DNA of 64,000 bases from the NCBI RefSeq assembly GCF_026262505.1, contig NC_067204.1:23653300-23717299 (forward strand), in the 5' to 3' direction. Numbering within the stretch: the first letter of the stretch is position 1; each line of letters opens with the position of its first letter. The notes under the pieces are model-generated. The model was not told where the DNA came from, made no database searches, and saw only the letters and a list, made by a program, of their open reading frames with translations. Origin of the DNA: Trichomonas vaginalis G3. Its lineage: Eukaryota > Parabasalia > Trichomonadida > Trichomonadidae. The translations under genes and the position numbers were made by a program. Shown in pieces: positions 38,707 to 49,214 of the stretch.

Positions 38707-38963
38707 TGAAATCATATTTAACAATGAAAATTAATAATTCGGATGAGGAAACAATGATTTCATTACTCACATAAGTTTGTTTTCGTACTTGGATTCAAAA
38801 CCGATCAGATCTAATTTTAGTTATAGTTTCTGAGAAATTTTTTCATATAAACCGTCAGTTAATTTGAGCTGATAAATAAAATGAAATATTGATGTTGTTG
38901 ATACAATTTGTGATTTTAAATCACCTTTATTTTTGACAATATATTTTTTGAAAAAGCGTCGTA
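38707..38963. other. upstream spacer of transporter gene
   Basis: AT-rich, 257 bp, between copy R and the transporter ATG. No initiator consensus stands out. Confidence 0.4.
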
Positions 38964-40145
38964 ATGCCCGAAAATACAACTGCCGGAGATTTTGGAAAGA
39001 AAAGGAGGGCATTTTACATGATCGGATTCATTTTATCCACCCAAATTTCATATTATACTCAAAGATTTATTAAAAATCAAAAAGTTACAATCAAAAATGT
39101 GATATGCAGTAATTTTCAAGATTCCTGGTTCGTTATACTATTTATGTCTATTGGGATGTCATTAAGTTGCATAATATATTTAATCAAAAGCAATAAAGCA
39201 AAAGATCCAGATCTGAAATTCTCAAAAATACCTATAATTCAATATTTTCATGCATTTATACCTGCACTAATCGATGTTATATGTTCATTTTTGCATTCTT
39301 GTTCAAATATGCAAAATAGGGATTTAACATTTATTATTACGCGAATTTTTGTTCTCTTATTTGCAATTATATTTGAGACATTCTATATGAAGAAGAAACT
39401 TTATAAATACGTAATATTTTCTATGGTTCTTATGTATATAGGACTTATCGTATCTGGAATTGCAATCGGTTTTACTATTTCAAAAAAGGATATCGGCAAA
39501 GATATTTGGATCATAATTGGCATACAAATCATATCTCAAGCGTTATTTGCCTTCAAATCTATTAGGGAAGAACAATTACTAAAAGGAAACGATATCACTC
39601 CTGTTTGGCTATGCGGAGTGGAAGGTATATATGACTTTTTAATTGTGCTTTTCATAATATACCCCATTATTAATTTCCTTCCAGAAAATTTAACAACACA
39701 TTTCATTGCTAAGGAAAATTTATGTCGATCATTCAACATGATGATTCATTCGATCCCCTTAATTATAATATTCACAATTCTCACATTTCTTTTTTGTATC
39801 GTTAATATTACAATTCTTGGTATAAAAGGAGCCTATAGTGGTACAAAATATTTAGTTTTAGATATAGTTGTGATTTCAACAATACGATGGACAATTGATT
39901 TAATTATTCATTATTCAACAAAAGGAAAATTGTTGAATGTGGATAATTTTGACGAAAGTTGGGATAAATTTAGTTATGTTAGACTCATAGGAGTCATTAT
40001 TCTTGTTGTTGGTTCTGCTTTTTACATTAAGATATTTAGATTGAAATGCTTTGAGTATGAGGATCCCGATGTTTCTATCATCAAAACAAATTGTGAGTCA
40101 AGCAGTGACATTCAGTCATTTTCAGGAGATTTAATATTTGAATAA
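38964..40145 (+). CDS. drug/metabolite-type transporter, SLC35F6-like
   Basis: 393 residues with about ten predicted membrane helices. After a short charged head (MPENTTAGDFGKKRRAFY) come helices from residue 18. The central REEQLLKGNDITPVWLCGVEG resembles the EE-containing loop of SLC35F6/CRT-like members of the DMT superfamily. The end is cytosolic with an acidic YEDPDVSIIKTN motif kept in all three paralogues. Human SLC35F6 is lysosomal/mitochondrial; substrate here unknown. The stop is in TAAA, the trichomonad poly(A) signal type. Paralogues: 32166-34302 (broken) and 56981-58138. Confidence 0.85.
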   Translation: MPENTTAGDFGKKRRAFYMIGFILSTQISYYTQRFIKNQKVTIKNVICSNFQDSWFVILFMSIGMSLSCIIYLIKSNKAKDPDLKFSKIPIIQYFHAFIPALIDVICSFLHSCSNMQNRDLTFIITRIFVLLFAIIFETFYMKKKLYKYVIFSMVLMYIGLIVSGIAIGFTISKKDIGKDIWIIIGIQIISQALFAFKSIREEQLLKGNDITPVWLCGVEGIYDFLIVLFIIYPIINFLPENLTTHFIAKENLCRSFNMMIHSIPLIIIFTILTFLFCIVNITILGIKGAYSGTKYLVLDIVVISTIRWTIDLIIHYSTKGKLLNVDNFDESWDKFSYVRLIGVIILVVGSAFYIKIFRLKCFEYEDPDVSIIKTNCESSSDIQSFSGDLIFE

Positions 40146-40623
40146 AATATATGGTTTTATAATGTTTTATTATTATTTGCTCACTAGATTAAAAATGACT
40201 TATTAAGTATAATGAAGTCTTTTAAATGAGAATTTCATTAAAAGATAAAATATCTAAATTTAAAAACAAAATAGACAAAGAATAATATTTTTCTCATAAT
40301 GAAGGGAAAGAAAGTGTACAAAAAGAATAATGCTCATTTCTCAAATTAAATTTCTATTATTAGCTCCAATACGAGTCAATAAGTTGTGAATACAAGTGTC
40401 ATATTTAAGATATTCCAGATTGTATACGCTTTCATCTGCAATTCAAACAAAATTTTAAAATATGAGTTTTGATTTAAACTTGAAATCATATTCTTCGCGT
40501 GTAAACATTTCAATTACCTCAAATTTTGAGAACAGATGTGAAGAATATGATTTCAAGTTAAAAAAAAAGATATTAATATAAGATAATAATATTTTAAAAA
40601 AATAATACAATATAAAAATAAAA
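40146..40623. other. convergent spacer with a 20-bp-stem hairpin
   Basis: Between two convergent genes. Holds an inverted repeat: AACTTGAAATCATATTCTTC at 40477-40496 and its exact complement at 40540-40559, with a 43-base loop. Otherwise AT-rich. Confidence 0.75.
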
Positions 40624-43600
40624 TTAATCGATGTTTGAATCCTCGTCTGGATTCCATTGTAACTTAAATCTGTTTGATGGTCTAATAATTCCATCCTTTC
40701 CTAATCCAGTGAATGTGTTAGTACTTGTTGTTGATTGTTGTGTAGAGAAATTCGAATCCAAACCTGTTGGACCTGGATTTCTTCTTCTCCTGATATTTCT
40801 CTGTTGAATTTGTTCATGTTTTTCTTCATCATCTTCTTTTTTGATCTCTTCAGGAACTTTAGGAAGTTCTTTTTGTGCTTGAGGTCTTTCTCTTCTTCTT
40901 ATGCGATGTTCACTTGAAGAAGAATCCATTGTACTCTCAGCACTTCTTCTCATTCTTCTCTGTCTGTTTTGTTTCCTTTCTTTATCTGGATCTGGCAAAA
41001 CAAACGTTTGTGGCTTTGGATTATCATCTATTGTTTGTGTCGTGTTAGTCGTCGATGTATCTGCTGATATAGTTGAAAACATTCCTTCTTCATCTCCATT
41101 TATTAATTTTCCACCTTCTATTGCATCAATCAAATTCTTTTTAACTTTCTTTGGACCTGTAGAATCAATATTTGTTGTAGTAGATGTAGTTGTTGGACGT
41201 TTGATGTATTTCTCTGTGTTTTGGTTTGGTATTTGTGCAGGATCGTTTGTGAAAGTGTTTGAATTCGATTCTTGGTCACTTTCAGAAACAAAAACGTGGG
41301 CGCCTTTGATTACAGGTTTCTCTCTTCGAACTGGGGCTTGGAATGCTTGTGGAATTGGTGGCAATTTGGCTGTTGTTACCTTTGTTTCAGGTTGTTTACG
41401 TTTGGGAGATTTTTGAGATGAAGAAGAATCAGAAGCCAAAATTTTTACATCTCCATTTAATTGAAGAGCAGCTCTTATTGGTTTTGGTTCTGGCTTTGGT
41501 TGTATTGGGATTTCTTCTTTTGTGGATTCGGTTGTTTCTGTTTCTGTCTCTGTTTCGCTTTGAACTTTCTTCTGGAAAGCGGACAGTAAAGAAGATTTCG
41601 GTTTAGAAACATTTGTTGTTGTTTCAATTGATTCTAAATCATTTGTTCCAATCATATTCATATTATTAGAACTACTAGTTGTATCAATGTTCTTTGGTGG
41701 TGGAGGAAGTGACTTCTTTTGTTTAATTTCTTCTAGTTTTGTCACTTTTTGTTTGAATTCTTCTGGTTTTGTCACTTTTTGTTTAATTTGTTTTTGTGTT
41801 TCAATTGTTTCATCAATGTTTGTAGTTGTATTTGTATTTGATTGCTCTTGTCTCTTCTGGAAGTTTGAGTTTTGCTTTGGAACGAATTCGAAGGAATTCG
41901 AAGTAGAAGAAGTTTGAGAAATTTCAATTGCTGAAGAATCCAAAATTTCTCCATTGAAAACTTTTCTTTCCATCGGTTTCTTTTCTTTTTGTGGTTCAAA
42001 TTCATCAGAAACTTCTGTTGTTGATGTTGATGAATAAGTAGAAGTGAAAGAATTATCTTGTTTCTTTTGTTTTTGTCTAAGAGATTTCGGTGGAGGAGGA
42101 AGAGATTGTTTCTCTTGTGAATAATCAGTAGAAACAGTCATATAAGTGAATGAATCTGTTTCTTCTTCTTTCTTTGCAAACTTGTTTTCTGCTTCTTTTT
42201 GATTGATTCCAATTGATGATGTTGTTGATGTTGTGAAATTAGTTTCAAGGTTTGTGACTTGTTTCATGTTATTTGGCTTTGAAACTAATGAAACTAATGA
42301 TGATCCGTCAGATACAGAATTCTTCTTTGAATTTTGTATTTTCTCAGAAATTTCAGAACTCTCTGAATTTTCTGAATCTGATTTTGAGAAAAATCTGTTA
42401 TTTATTGGTGCTTTGTTTATATCAGCGGCAATTGATGTTGATTCCGTTGTCATTGATGAAGATTCATTTTGTTGTTTAGCAATGAATCTCTTGTTGATTG
42501 GAATTCTATCAATTGTTGATGAATTTGATTCGAAAGTTGAAATTTCTTCATCCAAAGTTGAAATTTGATTTCCGATTTGTCTGTTTGAAACAAATCTCGG
42601 TTTTTCTTTTTGTTCAACAGTTGAAGAATTATTAGTAGAAGAATAACTTGTAACAGAAGAAATCTCTTCTTCTTTTGGCGGCAATGGTAATCTGTTTGAT
42701 TTAGGTTTTTTGTTCATTTGTTTTTCTTCTTTTACAGAAATTTCAATTGGTGGATTTGTTTCAGAAAATGTTGATTCAGAATCATCATTTTTAGCAGCAA
42801 ATCTATTTGGCAAATTATTTCTAATTGGAGATGAACTTGTTGATGTTGAAGTTGTTGATATATCTGTGCTTACTTTTGTTAAAGCATTTGTATATTTCAA
42901 TGGATCTTTCTTATCTTTTTCAACAACATTAGAAATTGAACTAGATACAGAAGTTGAAGTGGTTGTGTCACTTTTATCTTTGGTCGAAGAACTATTATAA
43001 ATATTATTATTAATTGGTTTTGTTTGTTTTTGTTTATTGACATTAACTGGTTTGTTGTAGTTGATGTCTTGTGATTCATTTGTAAATGTTGAATCAGAGA
43101 ATGAATTATTTTGTTTTTGAGCAAATCTTCTTGGATCTGGATTTGGTAAATCAATTGAAGAATCTGTTGTCATTGGTTCTGTATCAATTTCACTCATGAA
43201 TTTCTCTTCTTTGTCATTGATATTTCTGTTCTGATAAGCAAACTTTTTATCAACAAATTTAGGTGGTTCGATTTCCATAGAATTATATGAATTTGTTGTT
43301 GTTGATTCTTCATTTTCTGAATCACTTAAATCAGTCAAAATTTGTTTTTGATTAGAAATAATTGGTTTTCTCTTTTGTTCAACAACTGGTAAATTATCTT
43401 CTGTTGTAGTATATGTATAATTTGATTCTGTTTCTTGTTGTCTTTGTATAAATTTATTTTGAACAGGTCTGTTTGAATTTGAATTTGTTGTTGAAGTTGT
43501 TGTAGAAATTTCAGATGAAATAGAAGTCAAATTTTTAACAGGAGGTAATTTAAATCTGTTGTTTGTACTTATTTCTGTTGGATTGTCATATGTAGATTTG

Positions 43601-46600
43601 CTGTTAACAGCAAATCTATTTGTTGATTTTGGTTGTTGAGGTTCATTTGCAATTGTTGAATAAGTTGTATAATTTGTATTTGTTGATTCAGTTGAGATTG
43701 TTTTAGTAACAATTGGACCAATTGCATCAATCAATGTCTTTGTTTGACTCTTTGTATTATTATAAGAATCATTTGTTGTATATGAATCAGTTGTTGAATT
43801 TGTTGATAATGAAACATTTCTTTTTGTGAAATCTTTTCTTGTTGGTTGATAATTATTATTTGTTTCTGTTGTTGTTGTTGAACTTGAATCGAAATCAGAA
43901 GTTTCTGTGAATTGTTTTTGTGGTTTCTTTTGTTGTGATGATGTTCTAAATCTTGAAGGAAGTTTGTCTGATTCATCAATTGATTTGTCAATGTCACTTT
44001 CACTTTCTGTTTCTGATAATTGTTGTGTGAATCTTGAACTAACAGGATTTGATTTGGAATCTGTTGTTTGGCTGCTGGTTCTTGTGTATCTGGATGGAAT
44101 GTGTTTAATTATTTCATCAATGCTTTCATCATCACTTGTTGAATCATCAGATTTTTGATTATTAAATCTATTTTCTGATGATTCAGTTGTTGAAATTTCA
44201 TCCATTGAAACAGAATCTAATTGTTTCATTTGTTTGTTTGTAAATGATTTCTTTGGAGAATTATTTTCTGATGTTGTTGTATTTGTTGTCAAAGAAGTCA
44301 TTTCACTTAATGAAGTCATTATTTTATTGTCATCATTGTTTCTTCTATTCTTTGTCTTTCTTGGTTCTTCACTTTCAAAAGATTTAGAAATTAATGATTT
44401 CTTTTGATTATAATTTCTTGGATTTTCACTTTCATAAGAATTAGAAACTGATGATTTCTTTTGTTTATAATTTGTTGAATCACTTTCATAAGAATAAGAA
44501 ATTGATGATGTGTTTGAGAAATCAGGAGTTTGAAGTTTTCCGTCATCTGTAACATAAGTGTAAGAATAATCATCAGCAGTAACTGTTGTATATGTGTGAG
44601 AAACAGTTCCATTATTTTGTCTCTTTCTTAATTTATCTAATTGCGGCTCATCAATTACAGGGAATTGACTTGAATTACTTTCTGTTTCATCATCATCTTC
44701 ATCTAAATTACTAATTATTGCTTTGTGTAATGGTTTATTTGTCTTATCCAAACTAATTTCACTTGAAATATCACTTGTATATGAATTATTAACATTTGTT
44801 TTTGTGAAATGTTTTGAAATTGGAGAATTAGAATTAGATGAAGAAGTAGTTGATGTATTTGTATTTGTTGTTGTTGAAGAAAAGTCTTCTGTTGATAATT
44901 CAACAGGAACAAGTTTTCCGTTGTTGATTGCATTTCTTGTTTTTGTTGGTTTTTGTTCTTCTTCAATTTGGTTTTCTTGGGTTGATGAATCATAAGTTGA
45001 TGTCTTAGAAACAGTTCCTTTTGATAATCTCGAAGGAAGTCTTGGATCAACACTGGATTCACTATCATACGTTGATGGTATTGTATCCATAGAAACATCA
45101 TCCATATAATTATTGTTGACAAATTTCTTAGGAGAAGGAGATTTCTCTTTATTTGTCTTTGGAGATTTCTCTTTATTTGTCTTTGGAGAATTCTTTGGAG
45201 ATGATGAATCCATTGTTGAATAAGTAGCGTAGGCAGATGATGATCCTGATGAAGGAGAGAAGTCTGATGTTGAAACAGTTCCATCGAGTTCTCTTGAATC
45301 AATTCTTCGTGGTGATTTCAAATTCTTCACGTTTGGAGAGTTCGAAGAATTGGAGGTATTATAAGATTGGTCATCAAATGTAGATCCTGAAGCAACATTC
45401 GTGTTTGTGTTTGTTTGCTTCGTTGTCTGTGGGGATGTACTTGGAGTTTTGTTATTTCTGTATCTTGATGGCATTGCAGCAATGTTTTCGTTGTTAACAG
45501 ATTCTGTACTCATCAATGATGAATCATCAGTCATGTTGCTCATTAAGTCAGATGACATCATCTGCTTGTTTTGGAATTTCGATGGTTTCGATGATTTCTT
45601 AGTAGATGTCACTTTTTGTGGTGGGGAAGTTCCCTTTTCATGTTCTGAAGAAAGATTTGAAGAATCAACAGTTTCGTATGTGTAAGCATCAACTGTTTCG
45701 TATTCATATGTCATAGATGAGTCATATGTGCTATCTTTAGCAGCATATTTGTTCTGTTTCTTGTTTGGAGAATTATTTGCTGAATTTGTTGATGTAGAAG
45801 GAAGAGAAGAAAGTTCTTCATCACTCGAGAGTTGTTGCTGATTCTTGTATTTGTTCTTTCGTGTGTTGTTCATGTTGTTTTGGTTGTTTTGACTTGAATT
45901 TGTTGATGAAGAAGTGTTTGTTGTTGTTGAAGCAGTGTTATCGAAGTCTGATGAGTTAAGTTCATTGCCATATTTGTTAGATCCAGGGCTAACTGTCTTG
46001 ATTTTGGCTAATGAAGATTTATCTTTGTTGTAATTAACCATTCTTGGCTCAGGAATAACTCCAAATGAACTAGATTCTGCTTCTTTGGAGTTTGTTGAGC
46101 CTGATTGTGTAGTAGATGTTGTTTGGCTTGTAAATTCGGAACTATTTGAATTTTCTCTTCTGGCAAACCTTTCTTGTGGAGTCTTAGGACCATTTCCTGT
46201 CGAATATGATCTTGATCCTTCTCCCGTATTTGTTGTTTCGTAGTCACTTGTTGTTCCTGAAGGCGAAAAATCGTCATCGTCAAGAGTTGGTTCATTATCT
46301 GGATGTTTTATTGGTGAGCCATATCTGTTAACTGCTCCACTTGACTTTGCACTCTTTGATTTCTTTGTATTTCTTGTATTTGAAATATCATTTTCGCTTT
46401 CATAGGATTTGGAAGTTGTTGATTGTGAAAAGTCATCATCAATCGATGGATCATCACCAAATTTGCTTCTTCCCTTCGATTTCTTTCCTTTTGTATTTGT
46501 TCTTGAATTTGATGGAGCAGATCTGCTTCTGTGAGTTGGTTTTCCATCTTCATCTGCATCGTTATCATCATATTCATAATCATCGCTATCATTATCTCCA

Positions 46601-48918
46601 TTCCTTTGATATCTTGACTTAGATCTTTTTGCATTTGAAGATTTAGGAACTTTCCTATGGACAATGTTACCATTTTCATCTGTTTCAGCAGTATATTCAT
46701 AACCTTCATCACTACTGTCACTTCTGTTGTTTCTTGAACGAGATCTTTTCGCATTTGATGATTTAGGAACTTTTCTATGGATAATATTTCCATCTGCGTC
46801 TGTTTCATCGGTGTACTCATAATCTTCATCACTACTATTATCATTTCTGTTGTTTCTTGATTTAAATCTTCTTGAATTTGATGATTTAGGAACTTTCTTA
46901 TGGATAATGTTACCATCTGCGTCTGTTTCATCGGTATACACATAATCATCATCACTACTATCACCATTTCTGTTGTTTCTTGAACGAGATCTTCTTGAAT
47001 TTGGAGATTTCTGAACTTTTTTACGGATAATATTTCCATCTGCATCTGTTTCATCAGTATATTCATATTCTTCATCACTGCTTCCACCTCTATGTCTATT
47101 GTTCCTTGACTTTGGTACTTTTCTATGTACAATATTTCCATTTTCATCAGTGAAATCAGTGTATTCACTGTTATTTGATTCAGAAGTTGAAGAAGTATTA
47201 ATAGAACTCATATCACTTGTTCTAACATTGTTTATCCTTACAGGTGGTAATCTCTGTTTCTTGTTCTTTCCATTGTTTTCATCAATAGATTCAAGTGAAG
47301 ATGACTCAGAATCATTATTTTTATTGAATCTTGACATGGAATTAGAATTTGTATTTGTATTAGATTTAGATGGAGATATCCATTTGTTTCCTGATGTTGG
47401 AATAGAGAATCCTTCTTCACTTGTCTTAGTCTTGCTTTTATCGTTTGTTGTATCTGTTTCGTTTTCTTCAGATGTTGTACCAGATGAAGGTGAGAAATTA
47501 CTTGAACTAAATGATTCTCCGCCTTCAGCTCCTGGAGCAAATGATGACTTTCTTCCTGTTCTTTTGTCAAGATATGCTAGTGGTCCATCCAATCTACGCT
47601 TCTGAGGAATTCCATCACGTGTACCTGCGTATTCATGACCTCTTTGAATAGATCTAGATTTGGAACGACCATTTTCGGATAAACTTGACTCGGAACCTGT
47701 CAAAGAGCCGTTTAACATGTTTTCTTCGACTTCTGATGAAGCGACTTGTCTGTAATTCGATAAATCTGGTTGCGTGTTGTAGTTGTACTCTGTTGTGAAC
47801 TGTTTGCTGTTGAGACGATTGGAAACTCGTGGATCTGCTTCTGAATATGAGTCAACAGTAACAGTTTCGTAAGTATAAGGAGTAGTATCGACTGTAATTG
47901 TTTCGTATGTATAAGGTGTGAATTCTTGATTTGACTTTGAGCCTTCGTTTGTTGTTGTATGAGATCCGACGATCGATGTAAAGTTTGAAGAATCGGAATT
48001 GAGTTCTTTTACGGATTGTGGAAGAGACCCATTGATTGGTCCTGAGGAAATAGATTCGCTTTGTACAGTAATTCCTGTTGGATTTGTATTTTGAGGATTT
48101 TGGTTTGGTGAAAGCGGCGAAGGATCAACTGAATTCGTACTTGCAGCTGATGGAGTCTTTGAACTAACGAAATGATATGAAACAAGTGGCCGATCTTGAA
48201 TATCTTTATCATAATCGTAATCTGCGTCATAATAAGAGTTACCATCACCATTACCGTGCTTTTTATTAAGTGCTGATCTGAATGTTTCGCCAGCATCAGC
48301 ATATTGTTTACTTTCATAATCTTCTTCGTAATAATAATCCTCTTCTTCATATCCGTCGTCGTAATCTTCGTCTTCTGGTTTGTTTTCTTCAAGAACAACG
48401 TTTCTAGCTCTTGCTTGCTCTTGTTGAATTCTGTAAATATCTTCAAATTCTTCATCTGGTAATGAAGTCTGAATGGACTCATCCATGCTATCAAGAATTT
48501 GTGATACAATTGTAGAAACTGCATCAGAAACCATAGTTGAAGGTTCGTTAAAGTCATCTTCATGCGCTTTAACAAGCTCACTCAGTAGGTTATTGGTTCC
48601 TTGAAGTCCAAGCTCTTTGCATACATTGTAATCGCTTTGTCTTTTCTGTAGAAATCCGTTAGATTCTGAATTTGCTGCTTGTGAAGTATTTGATAATTCA
48701 TTTCTTTCAAGGAATTGAAGAACAACTTGTGATGCTAATTCGTTTGCTTTATCATTTGGTGCCTCAATATATGTTTTCATTTCAGGAATATTCGAATTTG
48801 CGATTTCTTGTGTTACATTATTTAAAAAAACTGATTGCATTTGATTGAAGATGCCACACTTGGTCATCTCTTTGAATAGTTGCTGCATGTAATCTGCTTT
48901 TAATGCAGATTTATCCAT
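40624..48918 (-). CDS. giant disordered protein with FOP/TON1-LisH-like head
   Basis: 2764 residues from the ATG at 48918. Residues 8-45 (LKADYMQQLFKEMTKCG, VFLNNVTQEIANSN) and 58-95 (ANELASQVVLQFLERNELSN) resemble the N-terminal dimerisation segment plus LisH motif of FOP/CEP43, OFD1 and TON1, proteins of centrosomes and basal bodies. Residues about 190-220 are D/E/Y-rich. About 590-780 hold five or more 40-residue repeats (EYTDETDADGNII, RKVPKSSNAKRSRSRNNR). The remaining 2000 residues are S/T/N/E-rich with recurrent SxxSS/TSTTS words and PLPP(P)K(N/S) motifs, surely disordered and probably phosphorylated. The last 250 are basic (RRRRNPGPTG). The head suggests a cytoskeletal scaffold; this is inference. 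Antisense ORFs are by-products. Confidence 0.85.
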   Translation of the reverse strand: MDKSALKADYMQQLFKEMTKCGIFNQMQSVFLNNVTQEIANSNIPEMKTYIEAPNDKANELASQVVLQFLERNELSNTSQAANSESNGFLQKRQSDYNVCKELGLQGTNNLLSELVKAHEDDFNEPSTMVSDAVSTIVSQILDSMDESIQTSLPDEEFEDIYRIQQEQARARNVVLEENKPEDEDYDDGYEEEDYYYEEDYESKQYADAGETFRSALNKKHGNGDGNSYYDADYDYDKDIQDRPLVSYHFVSSKTPSAASTNSVDPSPLSPNQNPQNTNPTGITVQSESISSGPINGSLPQSVKELNSDSSNFTSIVGSHTTTNEGSKSNQEFTPYTYETITVDTTPYTYETVTVDSYSEADPRVSNRLNSKQFTTEYNYNTQPDLSNYRQVASSEVEENMLNGSLTGSESSLSENGRSKSRSIQRGHEYAGTRDGIPQKRRLDGPLAYLDKRTGRKSSFAPGAEGGESFSSSNFSPSSGTTSEENETDTTNDKSKTKTSEEGFSIPTSGNKWISPSKSNTNTNSNSMSRFNKNNDSESSSLESIDENNGKNKKQRLPPVRINNVRTSDMSSINTSSTSESNNSEYTDFTDENGNIVHRKVPKSRNNRHRGGSSDEEYEYTDETDADGNIIRKKVQKSPNSRRSRSRNNRNGDSSDDDYVYTDETDADGNIIHKKVPKSSNSRRFKSRNNRNDNSSDEDYEYTDETDADGNIIHRKVPKSSNAKRSRSRNNRSDSSDEGYEYTAETDENGNIVHRKVPKSSNAKRSKSRYQRNGDNDSDDYEYDDNDADEDGKPTHRSRSAPSNSRTNTKGKKSKGRSKFGDDPSIDDDFSQSTTSKSYESENDISNTRNTKKSKSAKSSGAVNRYGSPIKHPDNEPTLDDDDFSPSGTTSDYETTNTGEGSRSYSTGNGPKTPQERFARRENSNSSEFTSQTTSTTQSGSTNSKEAESSSFGVIPEPRMVNYNKDKSSLAKIKTVSPGSNKYGNELNSSDFDNTASTTTNTSSSTNSSQNNQNNMNNTRKNKYKNQQQLSSDEELSSLPSTSTNSANNSPNKKQNKYAAKDSTYDSSMTYEYETVDAYTYETVDSSNLSSEHEKGTSPPQKVTSTKKSSKPSKFQNKQMMSSDLMSNMTDDSSLMSTESVNNENIAAMPSRYRNNKTPSTSPQTTKQTNTNTNVASGSTFDDQSYNTSNSSNSPNVKNLKSPRRIDSRELDGTVSTSDFSPSSGSSSAYATYSTMDSSSPKNSPKTNKEKSPKTNKEKSPSPKKFVNNNYMDDVSMDTIPSTYDSESSVDPRLPSRLSKGTVSKTSTYDSSTQENQIEEEQKPTKTRNAINNGKLVPVELSTEDFSSTTTNTNTSTTSSSNSNSPISKHFTKTNVNNSYTSDISSEISLDKTNKPLHKAIISNLDEDDDETESNSSQFPVIDEPQLDKLRKRQNNGTVSHTYTTVTADDYSYTYVTDDGKLQTPDFSNTSSISYSYESDSTNYKQKKSSVSNSYESENPRNYNQKKSLISKSFESEEPRKTKNRRNNDDNKIMTSLSEMTSLTTNTTTSENNSPKKSFTNKQMKQLDSVSMDEISTTESSENRFNNQKSDDSTSDDESIDEIIKHIPSRYTRTSSQTTDSKSNPVSSRFTQQLSETESESDIDKSIDESDKLPSRFRTSSQQKKPQKQFTETSDFDSSSTTTTETNNNYQPTRKDFTKRNVSLSTNSTTDSYTTNDSYNNTKSQTKTLIDAIGPIVTKTISTESTNTNYTTYSTIANEPQQPKSTNRFAVNSKSTYDNPTEISTNNRFKLPPVKNLTSISSEISTTTSTTNSNSNRPVQNKFIQRQQETESNYTYTTTEDNLPVVEQKRKPIISNQKQILTDLSDSENEESTTTNSYNSMEIEPPKFVDKKFAYQNRNINDKEEKFMSEIDTEPMTTDSSIDLPNPDPRRFAQKQNNSFSDSTFTNESQDINYNKPVNVNKQKQTKPINNNIYNSSSTKDKSDTTTSTSVSSSISNVVEKDKKDPLKYTNALTKVSTDISTTSTSTSSSPIRNNLPNRFAAKNDDSESTFSETNPPIEISVKEEKQMNKKPKSNRLPLPPKEEEISSVTSYSSTNNSSTVEQKEKPRFVSNRQIGNQISTLDEEISTFESNSSTIDRIPINKRFIAKQQNESSSMTTESTSIAADINKAPINNRFFSKSDSENSESSEISEKIQNSKKNSVSDGSSLVSLVSKPNNMKQVTNLETNFTTSTTSSIGINQKEAENKFAKKEEETDSFTYMTVSTDYSQEKQSLPPPPKSLRQKQKKQDNSFTSTYSSTSTTEVSDEFEPQKEKKPMERKVFNGEILDSSAIEISQTSSTSNSFEFVPKQNSNFQKRQEQSNTNTTTNIDETIETQKQIKQKVTKPEEFKQKVTKLEEIKQKKSLPPPPKNIDTTSSSNNMNMIGTNDLESIETTTNVSKPKSSLLSAFQKKVQSETETETETTESTKEEIPIQPKPEPKPIRAALQLNGDVKILASDSSSSQKSPKRKQPETKVTTAKLPPIPQAFQAPVRREKPVIKGAHVFVSESDQESNSNTFTNDPAQIPNQNTEKYIKRPTTTSTTTNIDSTGPKKVKKNLIDAIEGGKLINGDEEGMFSTISADTSTTNTTQTIDDNPKPQTFVLPDPDKERKQNRQRRMRRSAESTMDSSSSEHRIRRRERPQAQKELPKVPEEIKKEDDEEKHEQIQQRNIRRRRNPGPTGLDSNFSTQQSTTSTNTFTGLGKDGIIRPSNRFKLQWNPDEDSNID

Positions 48919-49214
48919 TGCATCAAATTTCTTCAAAATTTATCGAAGAAAATTTTTTTCAATTGATTTTTTTAATAACGGAAACTGTTTTTCATAAGTT
49001 CCATTTACTATCAAAAGCAGTAGTGTAAGTGGTATAATTTGCACGTGCCAGATTTTTTTCAGAAATTTCAACCCAAATTGTAAAATTTGAAATGATTCTC
49101 CTTTGATATAGGTCATTTGTGCATAATAATTTGTCCTTTGCGTATTTTGGTCTTGTTCTTTGGATTGGAAACTAAATTATTCAACAAATAATACTATACA
49201 AACATACAAAAATT
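48919..49214. other. spacer, AT-rich
   Basis: Upstream of the giant gene and downstream of the SF1 gene. No recognisable signal apart from T/A-rich tracts. Confidence 0.4.

Noticed and set aside
43731-47605. Antisense ORFs of up to 286 codons within the giant gene
   Set aside because: Shadows of low-complexity S/T/N/E codons; the minus-strand frame of 2764 codons explains the region.
40624-48936. Start of the giant protein at 48936
   Set aside because: That codon is TTG; the first ATG in frame is at 48918.
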